The notes under the pieces are model-generated. The model made no database searches, had not been told where the DNA came from, and saw only the letters and a list, made by a program, of their open reading frames with translations. Below are positions 9,853-20,205 of a stretch of DNA of 64,000 bases, one piece after another. Numbering within the stretch: position 1 is the stretch's first letter; the number at the start of each line of letters is the position of its first letter. Made by a program: the position numbers and the translations under genes. Source of the DNA: Schizochytrium sp. TIO01 (taxonomy: Eukaryota > Sar > Bigyra > Thraustochytrida > Thraustochytriidae); the NCBI GenBank assembly GCA_004764695.1, contig SMSO01000034.1, positions 1,720,001-1,784,000 of the forward strand, given 5' to 3'.

Positions 9853-10887
9853 TTAAAGATGGTCGCTGACTTGAAAGACAAGCTTTCCTTTTGCTTTGTA
9901 TGACTCCAGCTGAGTTGATGCGCGAAGGGCGTCTTCTTGAGTCAAATGAAAAGGCGAATTATGGTCAAGGACAGGTTGGAACTTGCCCGACACCACTCCT
10001 TCGAGCATCTGTTCCAGAGTGTGCCGATTGACTTCAACGTTTACAACTACTGTTCGTGGGGCCCATGGATGGACTTTCTGCACTAACGTGCGCCCCATCA
10101 TTCGACCTACCAGTTGCAAAGCTTTGAGGGGAGAACTTGCGTTGGCACTGAGACCCACAGGGTTGATTGTTACCAAAAGACCACAACTGCCTTTACGAAA
10201 CCTTCCACGGCTTTTGGTCATAGCATCAGGATCTCCAATGCAATCAATAATTACGTCCAGATCATCCACCTTATCCCACCAGTTTTCTGCAGTGTAGTCA
10301 ATGACAGTGTCTGCACCAAGTGAGGTCACTAGATCTTTATTTCGGGAGGTTGCTGCAATAAATTCGGCACCAGCGCTCTTGACAAGCTGTACCATAATCG
10401 ACCCAACGCCGCTGGAGCCCCCTAAAACCAGAACTCGGTCGCCTGCTGAAACTTGCGCCTTTTCTGCAACTTGCATAGCTGTTGTTGCTGCTGTAGGAAG
10501 AGAAGCTGCCTGAACAGCTGATAGCCCTTGAGGTTTCCGCGCAGCTTTGTTTGGATCTACTAGAGCGTATTCCGAAATACCGTATTCAGCATAAAATCCT
10601 ACATCTGAAATAATTTCATCTCCAGTCATGAAGTCTGTTTGGCAATCTTCGCCGACTTCTTCGATGACGCCGCAGATATCCCCACCCAGTGCGTAAGGGA
10701 ACACTTGCTTTGGTACTAGCATACGCGCACGCCCAGAAAAAACGAAGACATCACCTGCATTCAACGACGCTGCTAAAACACGAACAAGAAGTTTATCTTT
10801 CTCCACACTTGGCTTTGGCATTGTTTTCACAAACCGAACTACATCTTTCGCTTGACCATAACTCTCTACAACAACAGCCTTCATCAT
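9853..10887 (-). CDS. Zinc-free MDR-family NAD(P)H:quinone oxidoreductase-like protein
   Basis: 344 residues from tandem ATG codons (MMKAVVV); an upstream in-frame TTG extension to 10923 is not a credible start. It has the medium-chain dehydrogenase/reductase layout: an N-terminal GroES-like domain (VRVLAASLNAGDVFVFSGRA, ALGGDICGVIEEVG, then GDEI), then a Rossmann domain with VLVLGGSSGVGSIMVQLVK (nucleotide-binding glycine motif AXXGXXG-like) and GADTVIDYT. The structural and catalytic zinc cysteines of alcohol dehydrogenases are missing, as in the quinone oxidoreductase, PIG3 and RTN4IP1 branch. The expected reaction is NAD(P)H-dependent reduction of quinones or enones; the substrate is unknown. 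No clear targeting sequence. It is convergent with the gene at 8509, with ~290 bp between the stops. Confidence 0.85.
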   Translation of the reverse strand: MMKAVVVESYGQAKDVVRFVKTMPKPSVEKDKLLVRVLAASLNAGDVFVFSGRARMLVPKQVFPYALGGDICGVIEEVGEDCQTDFMTGDEIISDVGFYAEYGISEYALVDPNKAARKPQGLSAVQAASLPTAATTAMQVAEKAQVSAGDRVLVLGGSSGVGSIMVQLVKSAGAEFIAATSRNKDLVTSLGADTVIDYTAENWWDKVDDLDVIIDCIGDPDAMTKSRGRFRKGSCGLLVTINPVGLSANASSPLKALQLVGRMMGRTLVQKVHPWAPRTVVVNVEVNRHTLEQMLEGVVSGKFQPVLDHNSPFHLTQEDALRASTQLESYKAKGKLVFQVSDHL

Positions 10888-12281
10888 TGTGAAATATGTT
10901 TTTCTCTTTGCAGAGATCTCCAAGATCCAGCTCCAGTCACCTTATAGTTTCTATTGCCTTGAGTTCGTTTACGTTGAATTTGGGTTTTGCCTTCCCAACT
11001 TGGTATGCTTTAGTCTGATTTCTCTTACGATCGAGGCTTTCCTTGCTTTTCTTTCTCTCAAGACCGCGCAATAGTTTTTCAGGTTTCTCCAAGGTGTATC
11101 GCAAAGCCCACGTGGTATGCGCCTAGAATCTAGTACGCACCTTTCGAAAGGTTTTGTGTCCAGCGTGGCTGTTTCATAGTATGCTATACATGGACTTGTA
11201 TGCACGCGAGGACTTTGCGCACTTTTGGGACATCAAGAAATCCAGTGATGTCGCATGACAAACCGGGTCCTGTTTTTAAGGGACAAAGGCGAAGGGCAAA
11301 GGAGGTTGAATGCACAAGAAATAGAGTATGAGTCCCATAGCTTCTTTATATATGAGAAAGATGAGAAGATGGCTCCTTTTCTTGCTGCTCAACGCATAGA
11401 AATGAAACTTCGACGTTGCTTTGAAGATCAAGCATGTTAGATTTCCTGAAAAGGATCAGTCTGAGTTGTCGAGTTTTAATAAAATGAGAAAACAGCAATG
11501 CAATCATCTGCATTACAGTAGAAAGCGAGCGAGTGATGTGGGATTCCCTTTGTTGTTCGCAAAACCAAGCTTCGAAGGAGTGAATCACACAGGAAGGTCT
11601 GATACAGTGATTGGAGAATTTAGACATTAAGCACCCTTCACCTGAATGAGTGATACGAGCAAAATGACAGTACCCTTCATACTGAATATCAATTCCAATA
11701 TCCCACTTCACTATAAATTCTAACTAGTTTTGACAAGTCACCACGCCCGCCCAGCATCGTGATGTGAGCACCTAATGCATACCTTGACCAGGGACCTTTG
11801 ACCAAACATTTAGCATCGCAGACTTTTAATGCCTGGATTGGATTGGCGTATACATCAAAAGGATTCATTTGTGTCATCGTAATCAAATGGGGGGTATTTA
11901 AGGGTTAGAGCGTGTTCAATAGTCGACTGGTGTAATATATTTTATATGAAAAGAGCACTGCTAATTTCTATCCTGCCCCTCAAAATTCAACCCGATCTTT
12001 GCGTTTTTGTGCTGCGATAGACTTTACAGACCCCAAAAAATCGATCCCGCGAACTCTTAAGGCAGGCAAGCGCGCTGCAGCTAGAGTTTACCTTCGCAAG
12101 CGGCCCGTGGCGAGCGTGGTTTTTATTTGCAAAAGAGTGTCGTTCCGCACTAGGGAGGTGCTGCCTCGAGTTCATACGGTGGTAAGCATCCAAAACCTGC
12201 GAATCCTCCAAGCTTGAAGCAAGACCCCTCTTCGCAGAGCCAACTCTTTGAGCATCAATCAAAACAAAACTGCTTAAGACA
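10888..12281. other. Intergenic region, divergent promoters
   Basis: 1.4 kb between the MDR gene (-) and the enoyl-CoA hydratase (+). Short reverse-strand open frames at 11346-11711 and 11689-11886 show no family resemblance, and I do not call them genes. No repeats or RNA genes seen. Confidence 0.5.
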
Positions 12282-13106
12282 ATGGCGTCTCGCAAAGCTG
12301 CACTTGATACCGTCAAGCTTGCCTTTGGCTCTGATGGCTTCGCTACGTTGACCATGACCAGACCGCAGGTGCATAATGCTCTTTCTGATGGTATGATTGC
12401 TGCAATTCGCGAGTCTCTTGCCGAGGTTCGCTCGCAAGCACCCCGAGCCCTATTCATCCGTGGCGAAGGTAAGAGTTTCTCTGCAGGTGCTGATTTGGGC
12501 TGGATGAAGCGCGCTGCTACATATACAAAAGAGGAGAATATCAAGGACGCTATGGAGCTGAGTGGAATGCTCCACGACCTGCAGACGCTTCCTTTGCCCA
12601 CTGTCGCACTTGTGCAGGGTGCTGCTATCGGTGGAGGTGTTGGCATCGTGTCCACATGTGATATTGCGGTTGGAGTTACCAGTGCCAAATTTGCGCTTTC
12701 TGAGGTCAAGCTTGGCCTCATTCCTGCTACCATCTCTCCGTATGTTGTTAGTCGCATTGGTGCCAGCCAGAGCCGTCGTTACTTCCTTACCGCGGAACGC
12801 TTTGACGCAAATGATGCGCGTCGCATTGGCTTACTGCACGAAGTTGTAGAGACTGCTGAGGACCTTGATGAATTTGAAGATTGGGCGAAGAAGCACTTTG
12901 CAGCTAATGCTCCGAACGCCATGGCTGCGTCAAAGGATATTGTCAACCTAGTTGCGCATGAGGAGATTACTGAGGACCTACGATTAAAGACTGCGATTCG
13001 CCTGGCAGACCAGCGGGACTCGCAGGAGTGCCGCGACGGAATTGGCGCCTTTTTTGAGAAGAAAACCGCTCCCTTTGTTCTTGATTTTGCCAAGAAATCC
13101 GCATAA
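12282..13106 (+). CDS. Enoyl-CoA hydratase/isomerase family, LiuC/AtuE (methylglutaconyl-CoA hydratase) type
   Basis: 274 residues; start ATG in context AAGACAATGGCG. Crotonase fold motifs: NALSDGMIAAIRESL (~29-43), FSAGADLGWMKR (~66-77, close to the FSAGADLNWMK signature of bacterial methylglutaconyl- and carboxygeranoyl-CoA hydratases), GAAIGGGVGIVSTCDIAVG (oxyanion loop) and FALSEVKLGLIPATISPYVV. The second catalytic glutamate (in SEVKLGL) is present; the position of the first (GGG.E in mitochondrial crotonase and AUH) is glycine, as in the LiuC branch. The likely role is hydration of a branched unsaturated acyl-CoA in leucine or isoprenoid breakdown. There is no clear mitochondrial presequence, and the C-terminus (KKSA) is not a PTS1 peroxisomal signal, so location is open. 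Confidence 0.88.
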   Translation: MASRKAALDTVKLAFGSDGFATLTMTRPQVHNALSDGMIAAIRESLAEVRSQAPRALFIRGEGKSFSAGADLGWMKRAATYTKEENIKDAMELSGMLHDLQTLPLPTVALVQGAAIGGGVGIVSTCDIAVGVTSAKFALSEVKLGLIPATISPYVVSRIGASQSRRYFLTAERFDANDARRIGLLHEVVETAEDLDEFEDWAKKHFAANAPNAMAASKDIVNLVAHEEITEDLRLKTAIRLADQRDSQECRDGIGAFFEKKTAPFVLDFAKKSA

Positions 13107-13883
13107 AATACTTCGTACTTTTGCTTTGCCTTCTAGTCGTCATCATTCAGGATAACTTTCTTTACTATCTAAATTATCTTGCTTTCTGCGTTGCCTTTTC
13201 CTCAAGTCACTATTAATCACTATTAATTACTTGTGGCGAACTCTGAAATCTGACTGTTGCTTGGGCAGGTTAATATTCGAGCCTCACCACAGAAGTTGCA
13301 AGTGTTTCTGTTGCTTTGTCATGATCCAGGTCACATTTGATCTATATCGAATGAATTTCCCTGCGTCTTTGGGTTGCATCCGCTGTGATCTGTTCCATGG
13401 GCAAATGTAACCCAAGACGGGCCTTCTAAAGTTGAACCATTGTAAAATAAAACGAAAGAAAATGATGCGTTCCAGCTTGAAGTCGTTTTCTTCGGAGTCA
13501 CCGACATCGTACCTTTGACTGACGGAATGCGCAAGCGCCGATGCCTCATAACCTAGCTGCCTAGAAGTGTAACAGGGCCGAAGAGAGAGGCGCAAATGCA
13601 GTGTCAGCTCTCCAGCGCGTTCTCTTCAGCGTTCTTCTGCGCAACGCAATTTCGGGCTACAGTTAACGACCAGAACCCGCGCGGCCTAAATGGTGTAGGC
13701 CCATTTGAACCTGGCTAGGGGCGACTTGCGTAGCTCAAACTCTTCCCCAAGACCATAATTCACAGCAGATCCCAAAGCCAAAGTCCAGGAACCGCTAGTT
13801 TTATGAATCGACTGGGAGTTGAACTTGGAGTTCTGTGCAAGAAGATATAAAAGGAGGCGTGAGAAAGGCAGATTTCTGGTACG
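13107..13883. other. Intergenic spacer
   Basis: 777 bases between two plus-strand genes. Contains the short direct repeat CACTATTAATCACTATTAAT near 13208. No coding sequence recognised; the promoter of the following gene should lie here. Confidence 0.5.
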
Positions 13884-15738
13884 ATGGTTCTGCGTAAAGA
13901 TGAAAATGGGGAGAAGGCGACGGGAGTTCAGGCAGCAGTAGAATACCTTCGATCATGGTTGTATTTGTATGAAGAATGTCATGACAGTGCGTTCCGTGGA
14001 GTGCACGTACAAATGCTGCTGCAAAGGTTTAAGGCTGGGTGGGTGTTCCGAAGGGCAGTTCATGGAGGACTAGTATCATTTCGACTTTCCCAAACAACGG
14101 TTTTTGAGGAGGAATGCGCTGAGGGAACACCAAGAAAACGGTCGCCAAGGAATCGCACGCGAGGTGATAAGGCAGTGGATCTGCAAGGAATGGATCAAAC
14201 ACAAGGCTTTGTGTATGACCTTCAACAGTACGCCCTTCAATTACTTGCGGGCGAAGACCAGGACCCCACGGAACCGAACTTTAAAGGAACACTTAGCAAG
14301 CAACGCATCAAGTTGATCTGCCAACGCTGCTTGGAGAGTGCAATGGCGACGACAAGCAAACGTACTCTAAGCAATTCAAATCATAGTAAGCAACCTTTCT
14401 CATTGAGTTCTGATTCAAAGATGAATTATCTAGGACTATCTGTTGAGGAGCAGGATCTTGTGCAGTTGTGTAGCTCCGTGTTCTGGACTGCGCTTTGGAT
14501 CAATGAAAGAAAATCTCTTGAGTCTTTCTGTACAAATGAAAGGAACAGCTTTCATCGGCAGCTGGACAAGTATATTTTGGGCTCAACTTGCAAAAAGAAT
14601 GCACGAGAAATCGACCAACGCGCAGCGTTCTGGACCCTTTTGCGCAGCGCCCTTGGTGTAGATGAGCATACTCATCTGCCTGAGTTACGTGATCTTTTGG
14701 GAATCGACGAAGGCGCCAAGCTTCCTCCTTGGGTACATCAGGATGAGACACTTCCTGTAGGTCCTGGTATTGATGTGCAGACACACGGACAACTAAATTG
14801 CCTGTTTAATTTTGGTGGCAAGTTTGCCTGGTTACAAGGCCCAGCTGACGAAGAAGGTACGTACTCTGCGCTTGCCAGATTTTTTTTTTCAATGGCAGAA
14901 AAATCTTTAGTAAACCAAAGTTTGTAGTGAAATAGTGAAATCAACTATGGGGCTAACGTTCTTTTGTGCTATGTGTGTAGATAAAATTCGAGTGAGGAGG
15001 GAGCGGGTAGTAGCTATACTAATGGCAATGTGCAAGCTTTTGTTCTGCACTGAAGGTCTTCGTGATCCTTCCAAATGCGTTGTTAATTTGCAAAAAGAAC
15101 TCAAAGCTGGTTCGGCGTATCGAGAGCTTTCGGTTCTTTGGATGACAATGCTTCATCGATACTGTGGATGGAGTGAGAAGATTGATCACCATCGAAGCAA
15201 GGGAACTCCAGTTAAGGATAGCATCAGCGCCTCCTCGCCTTTTGGGAGGGTTTCGCCGCATGGGTTTGGACAAGAATCTCCTGCAGTGGACGATCTCGGC
15301 ACAGATGATGATAGTGACTGCAGCATTGCAGATACTTTATCAACTACGGGCACACCCAATTCAGTACGGAGTTTGAATCGTACGAGAATCTGCAGTACAC
15401 AAGCGTATGTGACGTGGTCGAGAAGAAAAACGACAAAGCGTGATTATGTTGGCAAGCAACATAGAAGATTGACTCTTAAAAAGACAATGTGGTGGATGGT
15501 TAAATATTGCGATACTCTGGAGGCTCGAGAGTTTATTGCAAATGCTAACCTTGATGTTAGTCAGTGTGCAAGGGCTCTAGACCCAAAGTTGGTCTTTAAG
15601 AAGGAGCATGCAGATGAACGTCCCACCAAACGGCAGAAAACAGCCAAACATACTAACAGTGATGGTATGCCTAAGATACCTGACGACGGCTTCGGACTTG
15701 TACATGAACTTCTCCTCAGTGATGACTTTTCGATTTGA
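13884..15738 (+). CDS. Spliced gene, 576-residue protein of unknown function
   Basis: Two exons: 13884-14856 and 14981-15738. The intron 14857-14980 (124 nt) begins GTACGT, ends TGTGTAG, and has a branch-point-like GCTAAC about 25 nt before the acceptor. Exon 1 ends in phase 1, and joining restores an uninterrupted frame (…ADEE-D-KIRVRRERV…). Without splicing the first exon would end in a short unrelated tail at 14927. I do not recognise the family. The N-terminus (AVEYLRSWLYLYEE, FRGVHVQMLLQRFKAGWVFRR) looks like a small helical domain. A Ser/Thr-rich, acidic middle (DLGTDDDSDCS) is followed by a basic patch, TKRQKTAKH, near residue 545 that could be a nuclear localisation signal. No signal peptide or membrane span. 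Nuclear location is an inference. Confidence 0.75.
14857..14980 (+). other. Spliceosomal intron of the gene at 13884
   Basis: Donor AAG|GTACGT, acceptor TGTGTAG|AT, with GCTAAC as a plausible branch point. Removing it joins two long open frames in phase, and in-frame stops fall inside it. Confidence 0.85.
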
Positions 15739-17208
15739 CGACTTAAGCCCTGCACACTTTGATTAGGATCAAATCCTCTTTCTACATTGGGCCATGTTAT
15801 GAAAACAAAACAAAACAAAAGAGTTTTGTGTTAGCTCACAATAATAGAATTAGGTACGTACTGTTTTTTTTGCCTTGATCTACAACAGCTGCATGTGGAG
15901 TACCGCTTGATCGTTCCATTTCGTCTCAACTTGACGTCGCTTTTGAAGTTTCTTTGCTACAGTCTCGGTTCCACCGCATCCCCACAACCATAAACTGAAG
16001 TCTGTCAACCAGGGATGCTATCAAACATCAGGCAGCTAGGTACATTTCATTTCGCAGTTCCCAATCATCATTGTGGGCGGGCATTCGCTCGAAGACATTT
16101 CCTGGAGTCAAGCCCTTGTCGCCCTTATCGTGCAAAAACCCTCACCAGAAAGAAAGAAGCCTGTAAACCGGTCCCTTCGAAGCAGCTCCCACATTTTCAC
16201 CCGCCCTGCATCTTGTAGCTGCCTGCTCCGTGAGTCCCCTCCCCGTCGCGATCCCTCGCATCCACGCAGTTCTTTCGTCTCCTGGGCCCAAGAACCCAGA
16301 GTTCTTACCGCCACCACCCATCACAGACAGAGAGGGCACAAGGCGGCGCCTAGGACTCCGCTACGCCGGCCTAGCGCACCCCTCGCTGGAACCAGTCGCT
16401 TGGGGCGGCGGATTCCAGACCATATTAACGGCGCGGTGCTAGGCATTTAGTACCCTATTGGGCGCCCCGGAAGGGGAATAAAATACGCCCTCCCGGCGAA
16501 TGATTGGCTGCAAGAAGAGAGGGCGCCTGTAGTACCTGCATAAGTAACCTTAGAGGTGCCTAAGGTGGCGAAGATGTGATGAGAGAGTGTTTACCGAAGC
16601 AGGAGGGAGTGGGAGATGGGTGTGGCGGCAGCGCTGACAACGTGGAGAGCGGGAGAACTCTTGAGGAGCGACGCCTGCGAATAAGCCTGTGCCGTCGCGA
16701 TGCACGGCGTGGTCGATAAACGCGGGCTGGTTGCCAGGTTTCCGCATTGAGCCAACAGAAAATGTAAATAAAAAATATAGTCTCGCCAAGTAGAGTTACC
16801 GGTAGGAATGGGATAAGAGGGGTTAATGGAAAAAGAAAGTTTTATTTGTTTTGTTTGTTTTGTTTTGTTTGTTTTGTTTGATTTGTTTGATTTGTTTGTT
16901 TTGTTTCGTTTGTTTTGTTTGTTTTGTTTGATTTGTTTTGTTTGATTTGTTTTGTATGTTTTGTTTGTTTGTTTATGGAGGAAAGAATAAACAATTAATT
17001 CGATTGTTCTTCACATTCATTCTCTAATTCGCTTCGTGTGGCCGCTCTGTGGCTGTGCGAAGTCGGTTCTGCGCAAGCCCCTGCAGACAGCCCTGCTGGT
17101 GGGAGGCGTGGAAGGCGCGGTCTTTGGATTCAGGCTTGCTCCTTTGCGGAGCCTCGCTCGAGCGTGTCTTTGTAGTCGGGACCTCTCGGTCTCGCCTTGT
17201 TGACCAAG
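15739..17208. other. Intergenic region upstream of NSA2
   Basis: 1.47 kb. A GC-rich stretch at about 16200-16500 contains short open frames with proline/arginine-rich, unrecognised translations. A GTTTT/GATTT minisatellite (listed separately) lies about 230 bp upstream of the NSA2 start. No RNA gene seen. Confidence 0.5.
16839..16974 (+). repeat. GTTTT/GTTTG/GATTT simple-sequence array
   Basis: About 135 bp of imperfect tandem GTTTT-, GTTTG- and GATTT-type units, directly readable. It lies in the probable NSA2 promoter region, ~235 bp before the start codon. Confidence 0.9.
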
Positions 17209-17991
17209 ATGCCTCAGAATGAGCACATGGAACTGCACAAGAAGCGGTACGGCCGCCGCTTCGACGCCGAAGAGCGTGAGCGCAAGCGCGACGCTCGTGA
17301 GGTGCACAGGAGGTCGAAGTATGCCCAGAAGGTTCACGGCTTCAAGGCCAAGCTCTACAACCAGAAGCGGTTTAAGGAGAAGGCTGAGATGCGCAAGACC
17401 ATCGCCATGCACGACGAGCGCAAAAACAAGCACGCTAAAGAAGAAGAAGTACAAAAGGGCGCTCTTCCCGCCTATCTCCTTGATCGTGAGGGAACCAACC
17501 GCGCCAAGGTTCTCAGCAACTCCGTCAAGCAGAAGCGTAAGGAGAAGGCCGGCAAGTGGGAGGTACCCATCCCCAAGGTCAAGCCTCTTGCAGACTCTGA
17601 AGTATTCCAGGTTATGCGCACAGGAAAGCGCAAGAAGAAGGCATGGAAGCGTCGCGTTAACCTCCCTGTCTTCGTGGACCCCTCATACACACGTAAGCCT
17701 CCCAAGTACGAGAAGTTTATCCGCCCTACTGGTCTTCGTTTCAAGAAGGCCAACGTGACTCACCCCGAGCTCAAGGCTACTTTCCAGTTGGAGATCTTGG
17801 GCGTGAAGAAGAACCCTCACTCGACAACATACACCGCTCTTGGAGTGCTGTCGAAGGGTACAATCGTGGAGGTGGCCACGCACGAACTCGGTTTGGTGAC
17901 GACGTCTGGAAAGGTCATCACAGGTTCCTACGCACAGGTCACCAACAACCCGGAGCTCGACGGCTGCATCAACGCGGTCTTGCTTGTGTAG
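17209..17991 (+). CDS. NSA2: NSA2 ribosome biogenesis factor (60S assembly)
   Basis: 260 residues, the same length as human NSA2, starting [17 protein letters not shown] at the ATG at 17209 (an upstream in-frame TTG is not needed). The protein is highly basic throughout its N-terminal half ([30 protein letters not shown]) and then has the eS8-like core: [44 protein letters not shown] and [22 protein letters not shown]2 is a nucleolar factor required for 27S pre-rRNA processing in the large subunit. Codons are strongly C/G-ending, as in citrate synthase, which suggests high expression. A triple-frame stop motif (TAAGTAAGTAA) follows the stop. This is the most secure assignment in the window with citrate synthase. 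Confidence 0.97.
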   Translation: MPQNEHMELHKKRYGRRFDAEERERKRDAREVHRRSKYAQKVHGFKAKLYNQKRFKEKAEMRKTIAMHDERKNKHAKEEEVQKGALPAYLLDREGTNRAKVLSNSVKQKRKEKAGKWEVPIPKVKPLADSEVFQVMRTGKRKKKAWKRRVNLPVFVDPSYTRKPPKYEKFIRPTGLRFKKANVTHPELKATFQLEILGVKKNPHSTTYTALGVLSKGTIVEVATHELGLVTTSGKVITGSYAQVTNNPELDGCINAVLLV

Positions 17992-19335
17992 TTATAAGTA
18001 AGTAAAAGAGTGAGTTAGGATGGATGGTAGCCTGTTGAATCAGTCAATCACTTGCTTGTTTGCTTGGGTCCTAGCGTGGTGTTAGGCTGGGGCATTTGCT
18101 GTGAGATCGACATCTGCCGACGCACACGAGCGAGAGAGAAAGCGTTAAGTGGAGATTCGAAGTTGGCACAGACAAGCTAGCCAGCCTGTCTGATTTCATG
18201 GTGTTGGGGGTGCTCTAGACTCTACGGATATGTTTGTTTCGGAAAAGCTTCTTTATTAGTTAACCTCATTTCAGTTTTGGTTTCTAAAGGGTGGCAAGTT
18301 ATTTCACTTCGTAGGATAGTTAAGCGCTTCAGCCGTACTTCCGAATGTCCTGTTCTCAGAGCTCGCAGAAGGAGCAGCTAATTTTATACTTTTGGATTCA
18401 CACACCACTCCCGTCCAGAATAACATTGACAAGAATAGCTCAAAACAAGAAGATACAGCTCATGACAAGAAAACACAGCTCATAAGTAGTTCCGCCATAG
18501 TTTTACAATAAAATCTCTATAAACACATCTACGCGAACAATTGAATAAACGCTTCTCTTTGATTCGTTATCTAGTCCACCCGCCTTCCTTCTTCCTGTTA
18601 AAAAATAAAAATAAAATGAAAAGCTGAAGAAGGCCGGCGCCACTATTTGAAACCTCTACGTGCTACAACCAGGTGCATGTTACCTGATTTGGTCGTGAAT
18701 TAGGCCTTGATTCAGCGATTCTTCGAAGAAAGATATGATTATTCAACTACTCTACCCGTTTTTGATGCCTTCGCACGAAGAAGTGACAACAATTTTTGTA
18801 AAATTTCACAGCTCCACGCGCTCCACATGCTGAAATCTCTTTCTAGTCAGACTGGAAGTTTATAAAATGATGCCACACCATATAAATATTTTCTCAAGAG
18901 AGAAAGTTTGGAGTTAGATTGTAGAAATCTTACGATGAAATCAGCATAAATTGGCTACTTGCTCGCACGTAGTAGAACAATTTAAAATGGTGCTTTTCAT
19001 GCAGATTTGAGCTCTTAATATAAATGTAACAGAAGAGGTGTCTGATAAGATGACAAAGCTACATATATCTACAAATCTTGGAAAACTTTGAAGGACCAAA
19101 TTGTGGTTTCAGAAGTACCCTTAGAAGAAGAATGATTGGCACCGCCTGCTCAAATCACCAGTCACATGATGGGAATATCATTTGGAAGATACAGAGCAAA
19201 ACTAGCACTACCTCATTATGGAAGGTAATGTCCAAGCTAATCGAAGGGTTTGGGAGAAAGAAGACGCTTTATAAACCTTCATCTCATCAAAATTAAGAAC
19301 CAATAGAGCATAGAGCTGTAAATATTTTCTTTACA
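17992..19335. other. Convergent intergenic spacer
   Basis: 1.34 kb between the NSA2 stop and the MARCH-like gene stop. AT-rich, with no long open frame and no repeats of note. Nothing recognised. Confidence 0.5.
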
Positions 19336-20205
19336 TTATACACGGGTTTCGAGCTGCCCAAGCTCGAGCTGACGATAAGCTGGGATGTACCTGAGTAGAA
19401 AAGCCCGAATAGTATTGTGAATATTAGACCAAATAAATGCAATACCCAGGCCACTGCAAAAGAAGAAGAACGGAACCTTTAGGCGGGATTGTGGCGTCCG
19501 CAAGAAGAACGGGATAATATAGAACTCTAATATCGCTTTGAGAATGGCTAAGGACGGAGATTGCCGTACATCTCCATTAGGACCAATCACCTGCGTTGGT
19601 AAGATATCAGCTAGACCATCTGTGAACAGCCAAAAGGTGCAGCCATAGCTGCCAAGTTTGATGAGTCCATAAATAATAAGCGCAAGGCGGGAGAGTCTTT
19701 TCGGATCCGCACCGATGATAAAAAGATTAATGTCCTCAAGCGTTTGTCTAGGTATTATACAACCAAATGTTCTGCGGCGCCACGGGCGTGCGTAAAGATC
19801 GCCAGGTCCGTGTACATACAAATCGTCACGTTTGAAGTATCTAGACAAATACAAAGCTCCAAAAGATAACGGGATAAGCGCTGATCCGCTCACTACACGA
19901 ATTAATCCCTCATAAACGTAACGTAATGGAATGAGTTTTCGCCAAACAGACTTCTCGTCACGGACGAGACGGAATCGAGCTTGACAGAGTTGGCATCTGA
20001 ACCTCCTCTCGTTATCAAGATTTAACATACGCCACTGGTTCAAGCACGACGCATGCACAAATCGGATCGTCCCTGTGCAGTTACAAGGCGCAATAAGCGG
20101 CTCCTCGTCAGGAGCTTCACCCTGATAGCAGAACCTACAGCATGGGCCATTTGCGGCATCATCTTCTAGATCCGCAGCGGCCTCCTCATTGTCCATAGCT
20201 TCCAT
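19336..20205 (-). CDS. RING-CH (MARCH-type) membrane E3 ubiquitin ligase
   Basis: 289 residues from ATG (MEAMDNEEAA); an upstream in-frame TTG was discarded. The RING-CH zinc finger is complete: C23-x2-C26-x14-C41-x-C43-x7-H51-x2-C54-x16-C71-x2-C74, with the family's W57 (LNQW). After the finger come hydrophobic segments at about 103-122 (VSGSALIPLSFGALYLSRYF), ~175-200 (LALIIYGLIKLGSYGCTFWLF), ~215-235 and ~250-270, so it is a multi-pass membrane protein with the finger facing the cytosol. The expected role is transfer of ubiquitin to membrane proteins in ER, endosomal or mitochondrial membranes; the substrate is unknown. The gene is compact and intronless. Confidence 0.9.
   Translation of the reverse strand: MEAMDNEEAAADLEDDAANGPCCRFCYQGEAPDEEPLIAPCNCTGTIRFVHASCLNQWRMLNLDNERRFRCQLCQARFRLVRDEKSVWRKLIPLRYVYEGLIRVVSGSALIPLSFGALYLSRYFKRDDLYVHGPGDLYARPWRRRTFGCIIPRQTLEDINLFIIGADPKRLSRLALIIYGLIKLGSYGCTFWLFTDGLADILPTQVIGPNGDVRQSPSLAILKAILEFYIIPFFLRTPQSRLKVPFFFFCSGLGIAFIWSNIHNTIRAFLLRYIPAYRQLELGQLETRV

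Noticed and set aside
16073-16450. 125-residue GC-rich open frame upstream of NSA2
   Set aside because: Composition-driven; the overlapping frames on both strands are equally open and nothing is recognisable.
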